Assembly (NCBI GenBank): GCA_030848705.1
Contig: CM061239.1
Span: 89,448,363-89,512,362, forward strand
Length of the DNA stretch: 64,000 nucleotides
Direction: 5' to 3'
Source of the DNA: Heracleum sosnowskyi
Lineage: Eukaryota > Streptophyta > Magnoliopsida > Apiales > Apiaceae
Below are positions 21,417 to 34,827 of this stretch, piece by piece; the stretch's first letter is position 1, and each line of letters opens with the position of its first letter. The position numbers and the translations under genes are program-made. The notes under the pieces are model-generated. The model made no database searches and was not told where the DNA came from. It saw only the letters and a program-made list of their open reading frames with translations.

Positions 21417-22469
21417 TGTAACACCCCCAGATCCGGGGTCAGGAATCTGGGTTGTCACGCTCCATCAATTATACAATACCTGCATTACTTACAACATTCT
21501 AATAATGCAACTCCAAAGACCCCAATCACTTACGCGCACACACACAAGTTATAGCCTTGGAAATGAGCAACAAAAGTAACATTTGTTATTACAACTCAAA
21601 TGTACTATACAGGATCTCATCTATTATTTACAACCTCTACCTGAAGTTACAATAATAGACCTCACCGTTCTATACAAGGTTTAATAATACAAACCTACTC
21701 GAAAACAATTCTTACTAATTCAGTCCGTAACTATTCTACTCACACCAGCAGTATCCATCCTGCTGAACTAACTCATGGGTGGTCTCTCCATTCCCTTGCT
21801 CTCGTAACACGAGGTGAGTCGGCAACGTTTTCTTCATGCTGAAAGTGTTAATAAAGCAAGAATGAGCTAATAGCACTAAGCAAGAAATCTATCCCAGTTT
21901 AAATTCTTTAAACCTTTAAGGTAAATAATCCATATAGGATCCATGTTTAAAAACTACTAGGGTTTGACCCCAAAATAGTATACCGTTCCAAAACACCGTA
22001 TGACTTATAATCATACTCAAATACTCTTCTTAAATCATTTAGAAATCCTTGGTATCGATATATTGAACCAAGATTCAAAACATATCTTTTAAAATAGATA
22101 TCAAATATTGGAATCAGGGCTTAAAGCCTATCCGTTGATTCAAAATACTATATAGTTCAATATACTGTATATCTTAAATCCCTTCTCAACATATATACAC
22201 ACATATCTATTTAGATATCTCATACTGTTCAAAATACTGTAAAATATCAGTAATGAACACCTTTGAAACTCCGTTCATATACAGAACGATATGATTAAAT
22301 ATTCTTTTCGTCAAAACAAGCCATACAGTTCAAATACTGTATGAGGTATAGTACTTTGTTAAAATATCATTAACAAGTATCCGTAACTGGTATTTAACCC
22401 AAGTTACCAAACATTTCTGAAATTCCAATCCTTGGAAAAACATGGGGAGTTGCATACGGGCTTTTAGAT

Positions 22470-22620
22470 TGGACCGGCGTCACTCGGCCTCTTACACATT
22501 AGTAACCACATGGCGACATCAAGGCCACACAAGTGGACCCGCTCCCTGCCAACAGATTCCACTGGACTGGCGTCACCAAGCCTCTTATTATATTTCCACC
22601 TGGCGACATCAAGGCCAGCA
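22470..22620. repeat. Tandem duplication of about 80 bp in Gypsy-1 LTR
   Basis: Two units share GGCGTCAC, the CCTCTTA word, a CCACMTGGCGACATCAAGGCC core and a purine-rich end. The same pair recurs in the right LTR at about 31286-31430. Confidence 0.75.
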
Positions 22621-23089
22621 AAATAGTTTTTATTTGTGGGACCGTGCGTTACTCGGCCACTTACGCGAAAATATCGTTTCCCCCAAGCACAAGCTTTTTG
22701 ATAGGTTTTGTAAAAATAACCTTACTTCCGGATTATATCGGAAGTAAGTCACAATGTGGGTTGACCGTTGTCAACTGACCTCGATCCTCGAGTAAAACAT
22801 TTCGAAATCACGACCTGGGAGTTTGGTAAAATATCTTTAGTTCTGATAATTCAGAAACCCAAAATATAATCACTTTTAATGAAAAAGGCAAGTGAAATCA
22901 TATATTCACTTCCTGGAATGGATTCCCAATTTTTTTATAAGTCCAAAACCTCAATCCTTATTTGGGATAATTAATTTAAAAGTAGTTGGGAACCCCTACT
23001 ATAGTCACATAAATCTCTTTTGAGATCATAAAATATTTTAATTAACTATTGGAACCTTACGTAATATTTAAATAAGGTTCTATGATTTT

Positions 23090-23400
23090 TAAATCATTTT
23101 TGGAATATTTAATAAATATTCAAATAATAAATATTGAATTATTATTCAATATAAATCCACTTAAGTGAATATTCAAAATAATATTCACTTAATTAAATAA
23201 TTATTCAAATAATAAATATTGAATTATTACTCAATAAGATTCTTCTTGAGTGAATATTCAAAATAATATTCACTTAATTAAATAATATTTAAATAATAAA
23301 TATTGAATTATTATTCAATAAAATTGCACTTAAGTGAATATTCAAAATAATATTCACTTAATTAAATAAATATCCAAATAATATTTATAATAATATTATT
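23090..23400. repeat. AT-rich palindromic tandem array in Gypsy-1 LTR
   Basis: Units of the type AGTGAATATTCAAAATAATATTCACTTAATTAAATAA alternate with AATAATAAATATTGAATTATTATTCAAT. Each unit is itself an inverted repeat. The right LTR carries the same array at 31910-32220. Confidence 0.85.
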
Positions 23401-26021
23401 TAAATATCTCACATTAAATATCCAATAATATATATTGGAATATTTAATCAACATTTTAAAATATAACTGTCCCTGGAACCCTCCAGCTTCTGACAGTATA
23501 ATCAAGACCAAAATAGTAATTTAACTCCCGGTCTAATATTTTAAAATCATCGTACGACTGCTCTATACTTAGAGCCTCTATAACACCTCGGTTTATATCT
23601 AATATTTACATAGCACATAAACCCTTATATAACACAAAGCTTTTTACCAAGCATAATCAGTTATAACTCCTTTCATAGTATTAAAGCAGAATATATCACA
23701 AACACAACAACATCACTTATATGATGTAGGGTTTGAAAACTTGCATTTATCATATGCATATACATCATTAGTATAATGAAATCTGAAATACAGCATGGGA
23801 TTAGAAAACTTGCCTTGAGTCCTTGGTATTAGGGGTTCGAGACATGTCGCAAATCTATAAACAAAGAAATACTCGATCAGTCCCCTAACGTAATCATTCG
23901 CTCATAACACTCATTTAAAGTCAACTATATGTTAAACACATCATGTAGTCACGTTATTCCTCAACAAGGTTCGTATTTTAATCGACTCGAAATACTTCTT
24001 TTATCTTAGTCGCAATGGTTGGTCAAAGTAGTACTCTAGAGTTGACTTTTCATAAAGTTACTATTACGCGACTCGTACTCTAACATTTTTAATAAATCCG
24101 AAAACTCGTATTTAAATACGAGACCACTTCTAAAATCATCTTGAGTATTTTTAATATTTATCATAAAAGTTTCGATCTCAAAACAGGGGTTTCACTTGGT
24201 GAAATGTATTCTCAAACTTGGATGAGCTACGGAAAGTTACTATTCGCACGCCTGTCACTAAAACGCTCATATCTCCTTAACCGTTAATCGAAATGACACA
24301 CCGTTTTCGCGTGCGCGATCTAGAGAAAGAATAGAACAAAATTCTTGAAAATGTTTTTCTGCTTAAGGGGATGAAAATCCCGAGAGAAGCAGGTTTAGGG
24401 CAGTAGAGTGCAGAACCACTTACTCCTCCCGCAGCTTTGGTTCCGACATTTTTATAAAATCGAAATATTATCTTTTTAACCCGAAAACTTCTCGATTCAC
24501 TTACTAACTGTCCATGTTAGTATCCATTTTAATATCATGACCTAATTCCATTTTTAAGGGGCTTGATCATATTCTCAAAGTTCATATAGTGAACCACTTG
24601 GTTTCTCGAAACCACTTCTACTAAAACGGGTGTTTCTCCTAAACCGTAAATCGAAACGATGCGATTATTTCTCCAAAACAAACTACACAACAAGACCTAC
24701 ATGATCATGGTCAGTTAGGGTTGCTTCCATATCATGGAGTTACCCGAGGTTTCTGCCTAAAAAACCTAATGAAAATCCGACATGGTAATAACGCTTAAAC
24801 GTGATTCCCGTGTTTAAAACACTCAAACAAACCACCAATCTTCAACCAAGCAATCATACTTCTAATTTCCCAAATCAAGCAACTTATATTCTGCATAAAC
24901 ATGTTCATATCAATACTCATAAGTTTAACCACTAATTAACCACTAACATCATCATAATCATGCAAATATCCTTAATATCACATCATCACTAAACATTATC
25001 CATATCATCATTATAATCAAAGTATAACAAAGGGTGTGAGAGGTTTATACCTTCCTTGGTACTTGGTAAAGACTAAAAATAGCTTGTATACTCTCTCCTG
25101 ATCCTTAATCATCCTTAACAATCCTTAAAACTCAAGAACAAAACAAAAATTTTCATGAGTCACTATTAATGCCTCAACTTTGATCCAATCTTTAACCATG
25201 ATACACTTCTTTGATGGCCATGAGATTTTGAAGGTACCTTGCGTATATAGCAAGGGAGCTATGGTTCAAATTTGGTGATTTATGGATGAGTAGAACTTGA
25301 GTTATGAATTTTGCTTTCCACCATGGTCAAGCTGGGCAGAATTTTGGAGAAATGAAAGAGATGGTTACTTTCTTGATTTTTCTTTTCATTTCTTTTGTTA
25401 AAACAATTCTAATGACCAGCTTCTCATTTGTGTGGTTTAGGAAGTGTTTTGTCATCAATGACACACCTCATTTTGAATTTGTGGTTGTGGTGAAAGTGGT
25501 GACAAGGTGGTGATTCACCACTTTGTCATCACTTGTCATCACTTTGTCACACTCCTGCATCATGCTTATGTCATCATTTGTATCCTCAATCCTCATATAT
25601 GTTACACTTGATGATCTTATATGATACTTCCCCTTCAGTTAGGGTTTAATCCATAATTCGCTACGCTTCTGTTTCGCGATAGGTTCAAGTGATTTTAAAA
25701 ACGTTCATCTGTACCAATGCTACGGATACTTCCTTGATCTTTCCATTACCTTGGCTTAATATATGATCCTACACCCTTTCTCAAAACGATCAAATCAATT
25801 CACCCTTGATTGTCCGATGAATAGTGATCAAAATTTAAAGTTGGAATCTCCTGATTCTGATCGCGTTTACATTCTTTTATTCTTCCTATACATCAATAAT
25901 ATAACCTCGAAACATTCATTCCATATCATCCACATAGTGTGGTTTGAAAAATTTTCCATCAGCAAATTTACTAATCATCACATTTACTATTCATCAAAAA
26001 ATTTTAACTAAGTCCAAAATT

Positions 26022-26060
26022 TGGGGTTATTACAGTCTCCCCTTCTTAAAAGGATTCCGT
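26022..26060 (-). promoter_or_regulatory. Gypsy-1 3' LTR border and polypurine tract
   Basis: GTCTCCCCTTCTTAAAAGG directly follows the LTR end TTATTACA at 26034. On the minus strand this is CCTTTTAAGAAGGGGAGAC, the purine tract upstream of the 3' LTR. The same tract occurs in Gypsy-2 at 39784. Confidence 0.85.
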
Positions 26061-26835
26061 CCCGGAATCTAAGAAAATAGCCGAGATTACTTTTCCAATA
26101 TAGAAATCTCCAGTTTCCAGGTTGAATATTCAACCCTCTGGTTCATTACAACATTTACTCATTCCGGTCTGTGATATCTACCGGGCGCTTTATATAAGCC
26201 GATTCTGGTTGTATTCTTATACACCCATTTTCTATCAACATCCGATTATTCTTGCAATCGGCGGTACAATGCTTACCGTAACATCGGTTGTCTGAAATGT
26301 TTCTTTCAGTCTGTCCGTCGATCTATGGATCCTACGTAGTGCTCGCACTCAATCTCGTCACCAAACACGTTTGGAAAACTACTCCCGAATCTGGAGTTTA
26401 ATCATTGGTCCTTATCTGACACGATGGTGACTGGAACTTCATGTCACCCAACTATCTCTTTCGTAACTCTTTGATTGAAGGTCTCTCGCTAATAATAAAA
26501 TATGAGTAGACTCTTTTAATCCATCAATTATAACTCAATTGACGTCATAGTTCGACTTGATTCTTGTTGATCCTATCACAAAATCCATTACAGTAACATT
26601 ACATTCCTAATCAGGAATCTCTACTAACGTCATATCCAATATTCGTTTACCAATCGATAAATCCTTTTATTTATCCGGCCACTTATAACATTTCCTTAAC
26701 TTTCTTTAATTGTCTGGATGCATACGCAATTACCTTTCCGTGCTGTATAACACACACCCGAATCCTTTACGCGATGCGTCGCTATAGACCACAAAATCTC
26801 CCTTCCCGTCTGGCAGTACCAGCACAGGACGATGA
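26061..26835 (-). other. Gypsy-1 internal region, 3' portion, decayed
   Basis: By position this should hold integrase and chromodomain. I can recognise no intact motif, and all frames are densely stopped. It is probably degenerate pol sequence. Confidence 0.45.
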
Positions 26836-27873
26836 CTAATCTCTTCTGTAATTCCTGGAAACTTTTCTCACATTTCTCGGTCCATTCAACTTTTCAGTCT
26901 TTCGAGTAAGTCTGGTCAGTGGGGCTGCTATTTTAGCGAAATCTTGTACACATCTTCGGTAATATCCGGCTAATCCCACAAAATTTCTCACCTCGGTTGA
27001 GGTGGTTGGTCTTTCCCAGTTCGAAACAGCTTTTATCGTAGCAGGGTCAACCAGCACTCCATCACTGTTGACCACATGTCCTAAAATTGTACTTCCTTTA
27101 GCCAAAACTCGCACTTTGAGAACTTGGCATATAACTTTTCCCTCCTCAGTGCTTCTAACACTATCCTCCAACGTTCTACATGTTCTCCTCGGTCCTTGAG
27201 GTAAACCAAAATATTATCGATGTCACTATGACACACTTATCCAAATATTTCTCGAAAACTCGATTCATCAAGTCCATTAAAGTTGCAGGGGCATTCGTTA
27301 GCCCAACGACATCACTAAAACTCGTAGTGTCCATACCTGGTGCGAAACGCAGTCTTGGGTACGTCCTCAAGTTTAATATTCCACTGGTGGCATCCAATTC
27401 TCAATCAATCTTCAAGAATTTAACTACACCAAGCAGCCGATCGATCAAATCACTGATCCTTGGCAGAGGTATTCATTCTTAACAGTTAGCCTATTTAGAT
27501 TTCGATAGTTTATGCACAGCCTCATGCTGCCGTCCTTTTTCTTCACCAATAACACGGGTGCATCCCACGGTGACACAATTGGTCTTATCATTCCTTTCCC
27601 TAACAATTCCTACAATTGAGCGACTAATTTCTTCATCTCGACTGGAGCTAGTCGGTATGGGGCCTTCGAAACTGGCGCCATTCTTGGAGCTAATTCTATA
27701 GCAAACTTTATTTCTCTATCGGGTGGTAACCCCGGAAGATCTTCTGGAAATACATCCTCGAATTCGTTGACAACAGGGATATTCTGTGCACTAGGTACTT
27801 CCCGTTTCGTATCCATCACAGTCGCTAAACAAGTTCCACATCCTTGGAGGTCAATCGTTCCCTCGTCCGACAA
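26836..27873 (-). pseudogene. Gypsy-1 reverse transcriptase and RNase H start, broken
   Basis: Three minus-strand frames give consecutive parts of a chromovirus reverse transcriptase. At 27610-27873 lies the N-terminal block with EFEDVFPEDLPGLPPDREI and APYRLAP. Near 27500-27560 is KKKDGSMRLCI. At 27176-27397 is GLTNAPATLMDLMNRVFEKYL. At 26836-27171 is the post-catalytic GHVVNSDGVLVDPATIKAV and RNFVGLAGYYRR. The catalytic box reads IDNILVY in a shifted frame, so the second Asp is Asn. With at least three frame changes this is a dead enzyme of the Tekay/Del type. Confidence 0.85.
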
Positions 27874-30117
27874 TCTGAATTCTTACCTTCTTTCTTTCTC
27901 AATCTATTCGTGTTTCATACTCTATTTTCTTTATGCCCATTTCTTTCTCGTCCACTTTGCTTCCATTTCTATCACATTCGTTTCATTAACCAAGGTAACA
28001 TAATCAGTCGTTTCGAACACTTCGTTATTCTGAATTCGCATCATGCGAAACAAACCTTGGCAATTTCCGTAAACTTCAATTCATAACTTGTCGTACTTAT
28101 TCGTTTTAGCTCTCAGCTTCAACATTCTTACTTTTCCAAATACTAAGGAAAATACTTGCATGGTACCAAGAATACTTCAAGCAACAGAATGTTTTATAAA
28201 ATCTTCGTAAGAATTCTCGTCGAATGGATGACCCTATAAGGTCTCAATCAATTATCATTTGGAAATTTCATCATCACAATTCACTGCATATAAAATGCAT
28301 TGTGAACTCACTTATATAAATTTGACCGAAAGTTGAACTTAGTGAAACAATAACTAGTTCATTTCAAGAAACATTAACAACTAGCTGAACAAAATTTGCT
28401 AGTTCGATTGGTTTGGGATGCAGCATCTAGCTAGGATGATTAGCTAGATTTTCATCATATCATTAAAATTTCAACTAGTTAGAACAATTAACTAGTCATT
28501 CTTAATAGCGTATATAACTAGACAGTTTCAATCTGCTAACACAAAATCTTAACATCTAGCCATTGAAGGAAATAAAACAAAATTTTGACAACTCGGAAAA
28601 TGAATTGAAAGAAGGGTAAATAAATTTGGGACGAACAAGGTAATTATAACCCTTGAATAGAATATAAGGTCTAAAATAGACGGTTCTTGGTATCGGAACA
28701 ATCGATAACCTCCCACCAAACATTTTTCATTAGTGAAACGGTCCACCCAAAGGGGTCTCCGTACATAAACTTTGTCAAATTCTCCGGTAGGATTGAATTT
28801 GGAATATCAATATCAAATTGATATCCTTTCTACGATTTCAACGTCTGATGTGCAAATCTCTCCTTAATAGAGGAAGAGAATTTACGAGTAGTTTCTAAAA
28901 TATACATCATCTATGTTTTAAACACATAGCTAGATATTTATGAACTTGACTGAGGAGTCCAAATATGAAGAAATAAAATGAATGCTTAACAATTGTTGGT
29001 TGCATCCCAAGTTAAAGTAGGAAATTAGAAGGGTTACCTGACATGAACTATTCAAGGTAACACAGGCAGGAACAGTTTTAGATTGAGGAGTGTACAAGCA
29101 AGTAGATACCAAAAAGTCAATGGTCATCATAATTTCTAACATCACCCGTACGAGGATGATCTTATCTTTCTGCCTTTATGGCTTAGGGTACTAACCAACG
29201 GTACCTCAAAATCGTACAAGTCCTTAAATAGGTCAGGAGTTCGAAACATATTCGTCATTCCCCGATAATCGTCCAGGGATTGGGCCTCTTACGGCCGCAT
29301 CAACACATCCTCAAAAGACGGAGGTCCCTTAACGTATATGTAATTTCTTAACACTAGTCGTATCGAACGAATCCAACCCCAGGCCACCATAGGTCTCGCT
29401 CCTCGTAGGTCCTGAGATTGTCGCATTGTTTGCCGCAACCATACGTGTCTTTATCAGAATCACGCTATCCATTCTTCATATTTTTGATTTTTGAGTCGAG
29501 CCATCATGGCCCATCGTACGAAATATACTCGCGATGCGATTTAGCGCGTTCGTCTCATGATAACGTTCTGGTACTATATGTACGCAAAAGTCTTCCTCTT
29601 AGGTAACAAAATACCCATCGACGGAAAAGACATCAACTCTGGTGGAATCGTTGTTCTCAAGGCTTGGACCTCATACACAAGATAATGCCTTAACTAGTCC
29701 ACGCAATTTAGTACTTCGGATCGCGTAAAGGACTGTAAACGTCTTAATCTTCACATGTGCTGCCTTCTCATGGCAAACTATGATGAACTACAAACACTTA
29801 GGTTCTTACTAAGTCAAGTTATCCATTGGTATTGGTCATTCCGACCTTACCCCAACTGCAATCGAGACTCTGCTCCGTGTCTTATCTTAATGTTTTTGAT
29901 AATCCGTGTAAAATTCTAAACGTCCTTCTCATCATTATGATGATCTTCAACGGTCCTATCGGTCCTCCGATAAGTTCCCAACTAAACTCTTTAGTCATAA
30001 CATCCTCAATGGCACTACCTCTGGTAGTCCACTTAACGAGCTCTATATGAGTCCTCGCGTCATTCTCTCACTTCGATATAACTCTTAACACTCTCATATC
30101 CAAGTTTATAACTTAAC
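27874..30117 (-). other. Gypsy-1 internal region, gag/protease side, decayed
   Basis: No gag or protease motif can be recognised. One notable substructure is the AACTAG cluster listed separately. Short open frames here are not supported by any motif. Confidence 0.45.
28352..28521. repeat. AACTAG/CTAGTT cluster
   Basis: About ten copies of AACTAG, CTAGTT or TAGCTAG lie within 170 bp, for example AACTAG at 28352, 28379, 28473, 28490 and 28516, and CTAGCTAG at 28427. The spacing is irregular. Confidence 0.7.
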
Positions 30118-30129
30118 GCTCTGATACCA
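30118..30129 (-). promoter_or_regulatory. Gypsy-1 primer-binding site
   Basis: GCTCTGATACCA is the complement of TGGTATCAGAGC, the initiator Met-tRNA primer site. It lies four bases inside the right LTR start at 30134 and fixes the element on the minus strand. Confidence 0.92.
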
Positions 30130-30133
30130 TTTC

Positions 30134-33100
30134 TGTAACACCCCCAGATCCGGGGTCAGGAATCTGGGTTGTCACGCTCCATCAATTATACAATACCTGC
30201 ATTACTTACAACATTCTAATAATGCAACTCCAAAGACCCCAATCACTTACGCGCACACACACAAGTTATAGCCTTGGAAATGAGCAACAAAAGTAACATT
30301 TGTTATTACAACTCAAATGTACTATCCAGGATTTCATCTATTATTTACAACCTCTACCTGAAGTTACAATAATAGACCTCACCGTTCTATACAAGGTTTA
30401 ATAATACAAACCTACTCGAAAACAATTCTTACTAATTCAGTCTGCAACTATTCTGCTTACACCAGCAGTATCCATCCCGCTGAACTAACTCAAGGGTGGT
30501 CTCTCCATTCCCTTGCTCTCGTAACACGAGGTGAATCGGCAACGTTTTCTTCATGCTGAAAGTTTTAATAAAGCAAGAATGAGCTAATAGCGCTCAGCAA
30601 GAAATCTATCCCAGTTTAAATTCTTTAAACCTTTAAGGTAAATAATCCATATAGGATCCATATTTAAAAACTACTAGGGTTTGACCCCAAAATAGTATAC
30701 CATTCCAAAACACCGTATGACTTATAACCATACTCAAATACTCTTCTTAAATCATTTAGAAATCCTTGGTATCGATATAATGAACCAAGATTCAAAACAT
30801 ATATTTTAAAATAGATATCAAATATTGGAATCAGGGCTTAAAGCCTATCCGTTGATTCAAAATACTATACAGTTCAATATACTGTATATCTTAAATCCCT
30901 TCTCAACATATATACACACATATCTATTTAGATATCTCATACTGTTCAAAATACTGTAAAATATCAGTAATGAACACCTTTGAAACTCCGTTCATATACA
31001 GAACGATATGTTTAAATATTCTTTTTGTCAAAACATGCCATACAGTTCAAATACTGTATGAGGTATAGTACTTTGTTAAAATATCATTAACAAGTATCCG
31101 TAACCGGTATTTAACCCAAGTTACCAAACATTTCTGAAATTCCAATCCTTGGAAAAACATGGGGAGTTGCACAGGGCTACGCACTGGTATGCGATGATCA
31201 GTCGTCATACCATAGATTTTCTACTAGTAGATGGATAATCCTGAAGGTCATTACCCTAGCTGCATACGGGCTTTTAGATTGGACCGGCGTCACTCAGCCT
31301 CTTACACATTTGTAACCACATGGCGACATCAAGGCCACACAAGTGGACCCGCTCCCTGCCAACGGATTCCACTAGACTGGCGTCACCCAGCCTCTTATTA
31401 TATTTCCACCTAGCGACATCAAGGCCAGCAAAATAGTTTTTATTTGCGGGACCGTGCGTTACTCGGCCACTTACGCGAAAATGTCGTTTCCCCCAAGCAC
31501 AAGCTTGTGGATAGGTTTTGTAAAAATACCTTTACTTCCGGATTATATCGGAAGTAAGTCACAATGTGCGTTGACCGTTGTCAACTGACCTCGATCCTCG
31601 AGTAAAACATTTCGAAATCACGACCTGGGAGTTTGGTAAAATATCTTTAGTTCTGATAATTCAGAAACCCAAAATATAATCACTTTTAATGAAAAAGGCA
31701 AGTGAAATCATATATTCACTTCCTAGAATGGATTCCCAATTTTTTTATAAGTCCAAAACCTCAATCCTTATTTGTGATAATTAATTTAAAAGTAGTTGGG
31801 AACCCCTACTATAGTCACATAAATTTCTTTTGAGATCAGAAAATATTTTAATTAACTATTGGAACATTACGTAATATTTAAATAAGGTTCTATGATTTTT
31901 AAATCATTTTTGGAATATTTAATAAATATTCAAATAATAAATATTGAATTATTATTCAATATAAATCCACTTAAGTGAATATTCAAAATAATATTCACTT
32001 AATTAAATAATTATTCAAATAATAAATATTGAATTATTACTCAATAAGATTCTTCTTAAGTGAATATTCAAAATAATATTCACTTAATTATATAATATTT
32101 AAATAATAAATATTGAATTATTATTCAATAAAATTCCACTTAAGTGAATATTCAAAATAATATTCACTTAATTAAATAAATATCCAAATAATATTTATAA
32201 TAATATTATTTAAATATCTCACATTAAATATCCAATAATATATATTGGAATATTTAATCAACATTTTAAAATATAACTGTCCCTGGAACCCTCCAGTTTT
32301 TGATAGTATAATCAAGACCAAAATAGTAATTTAACTCCCGGTCTAATATTTTAAAATCATCGTACGACTGCTCTATACTTAGAGTCTCTATAACACCTCG
32401 GTTTATATCTAATATTTACACAGCATATAAACCCTTATATAACACAAAGCTTTTTACCAAGCATAATCAGTTATAACTCCTTTCATAGTATTAAAGCAGA
32501 ATATATCACAAACACAACAGCATCACTTATATGATGTAGGGTTTGAAAACCTGCATTTATCATATGCATATACATCATTAGTATAATGAAATCTGAAATA
32601 CAGCATGGGATTAGAAAACTTGCCTTGAGTCCTTGGTATTAGGGGTTCGAGACTTGTCGCAAATCTATAAACAAAGAAATACTCGATCAGTCCCCTAACG
32701 TAATCATTCGCTCATAACACTCATTTAAAGTCAACTATATGTTAAACACATCATGTAGTCACGTTATTACTCAACAAGGTTCGTATTTTAATCGACTCGA
32801 AATACTCCTTTTATCTTAGTCGCAATGGTTGGTCAAAGTAGTACTCTAGAGTTGACTTTTCATAAAGTTACTATTACGCGACTCGTACTCTAACATTTTT
32901 AATAAATCCGAAAACTTGTATTTAAATACGAGACCACTTCTAAAATCATCTTGAGTATTTTTCATATTTTTCATAAAAGTTTCGATCTCAAAACAGGGGT
33001 TTCACTTGGTGAAATGTATTCTCAAACTTGGATGAGCTACGAAAAGTTACTATTCGCACGCCTTTCACTAAAACGCTCATATCTCCTTAACCGTTAATGA

Positions 33101-34827
33101 AAATGACACACCGTTTTCGCGTGCGCGATTTAGAGAAAGAATAGAACAAAATTCTTGAAAATGTTTTTCTGCTTAAGGGGATGAAAATCCCGAGAGCAGC
33201 AGGTTTAGGGCAGTAGAGTGCAGAACCACTTACTCCTCCCGCAGCTTTGGTTTCGACATTTTTATAAAATCGAAAATTTATCTTTTTAACCCGAAACCTT
33301 CTCGATTCACTTACTAACTATCCATGTTAGTATCCATTTTAATATGATGACCTAATTCCATTTTTAAGGGGCTTGATCACATTCTCAAAGTTCATATAGT
33401 GAACCACTTGGTTTACCGAAACCACTTCTACTAAAACGGGTGTTTCTCCTAAACCGTAAATCGAAACGATGCAATTCTTTCTCCAAAACAAACTACACAA
33501 CAAGACCTACATGATCATGGTCAGTTAGGGTTGCTTCCATATCATGGAGTTACCCGAGGTTTCTGCCTAAACAACCTAATGAAAATCCGGCATGGTAACG
33601 ACGCTTAAACGTGATTCCCGTGTTTAAAACACTCAAACAAACCACCAATCTTCAACCAAGAAATCATACTTCTAATTTCCCAAATCAAGAAACTTATATT
33701 CTGCCTAAACATGTTCATATCAATACTCATAAGTTTAACCACTAATTAACCACTAACATCATCATAATCATGCAAATATCCTTAATATCACATCATCACT
33801 AAACATTATCCATAACATAATTATAATCAAAGAATAACAAAGGGTGTGAGAGGTTTATACCTTCCTTGGTACTTGGTAAAGACTAACAATAGCTTGTATA
33901 CTCTCCCTTGATCCTTAATCATCCTTAACAATCCTTAAAACTCAAGAACAAAACAAAAATTTTCATGAGTCACTACTCATGCCTCAACTTTGATCCAATC
34001 TTTAACCATTCTACACTTCTTTGATGGCCATGAGATTTTGAAAGTACCTTGGGTATATAGTGAGGGAGCTATGGTTCAAATTTGGTGATTTATGGATGAG
34101 TAGAACTTGAGTTATGAAATTGTCTTTCCACCATGGTCACGCTGGGCAGAATTTTGGAGAAATGAAAAAGATGGTTACTTTCTTGCTTTTTCTTTTCATT
34201 TCTTTTGTTAAAACAATTCTAATGACCAGCTTCTCATTTGTGTGGTTTAGGAAGTGTTTTGTCATCAATGACACACCTCATTTTGAATTTGTGGTTGTGG
34301 TGAAAGTGGTGACAAGGTGGTGATTAACCACTTTGTCATCACTTGTCATCACTTTGTCACACTCCTGCATCATGCTTATGTCATCATTTGTATCCTCAAT
34401 CCTCTTATATGTTACACTTGATGATCTTATATGATACTTCCCCTTCAGTTAGGGTTTCATCCATAATTCGCTACGCTTCTGTTTCGCGATAGGTTCAAGT
34501 GATTTTAAAAACGTTCATCTGTACCAATGCTATGGATACTTCCTTGATCTTTCCATTACCTTGGCTTAATATATGATCCTAGATTTCTCTCCTTGGCTTA
34601 AGGTATGATCATGGATTTCTCATCCTACACACTTTCTCAAAACGATCAAATCAATTCACCCTTGATTGTCCGATGAATAGTGATCAAAATTTAAAGTTGG
34701 AATCTCTTGATTCTGATCGCGTTTACATTCTTTTATTCTTCCTATACATCAATAATATAACCTCGAAACATTCATTCCATATCATCCACATAGTGTGGTT
34801 TGAAAAAATTTCCATCAACAAATTTAC
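30134..34827 (-). repeat. Gypsy-1 right (5') LTR, main part
   Basis: It matches the left LTR from TGTAACACCCCCAG onward. It keeps about 100 bp at 31168-31270 that the left LTR lacks, and has a small tandem duplication (TGATC...GGATTTCTC) near 34575-34628. It is cut at 34827 by Gypsy-2. Two further scraps of the same LTR follow at 48999-49019 and 58259-58310. Confidence 0.92.

Larger units (their letters stand above)
21417..26034 (-). repeat. Gypsy-1 left (3') LTR, 4,618 bp
   Basis: TG...CA ends are intact. It contains dispersed inverted GTTCAAATACTGTA motifs (21980-22345), a tandem duplication built around GGCGTCAC...GCGACATCAAGGCC (22470-22620), AT-rich palindromic tandem repeats (23090-23400) and a gene-poor remainder. 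Compared with the right LTR it lacks about 100 bp at 22454, between short similar sequences, and about 50 bp near 25763. Small open frames such as 25304-25513 occur in both LTR copies but show no sign of being genes. Confidence 0.92.

Noticed and set aside
30118..30129. Primer sites of the TGGTATCAGAGC type as evidence of an integrated pararetrovirus
   Set aside because: This primer site is shared by many LTR elements. Each one here abuts an LTR, and there are no movement or coat protein motifs.
34114..34323. Small hydrophobic ORF present in both Gypsy-1 LTRs (25304-25513 and 34114-34323)
   Set aside because: Presence in both copies follows from LTR duplication; the composition is low-complexity and no motif or start signal supports it.
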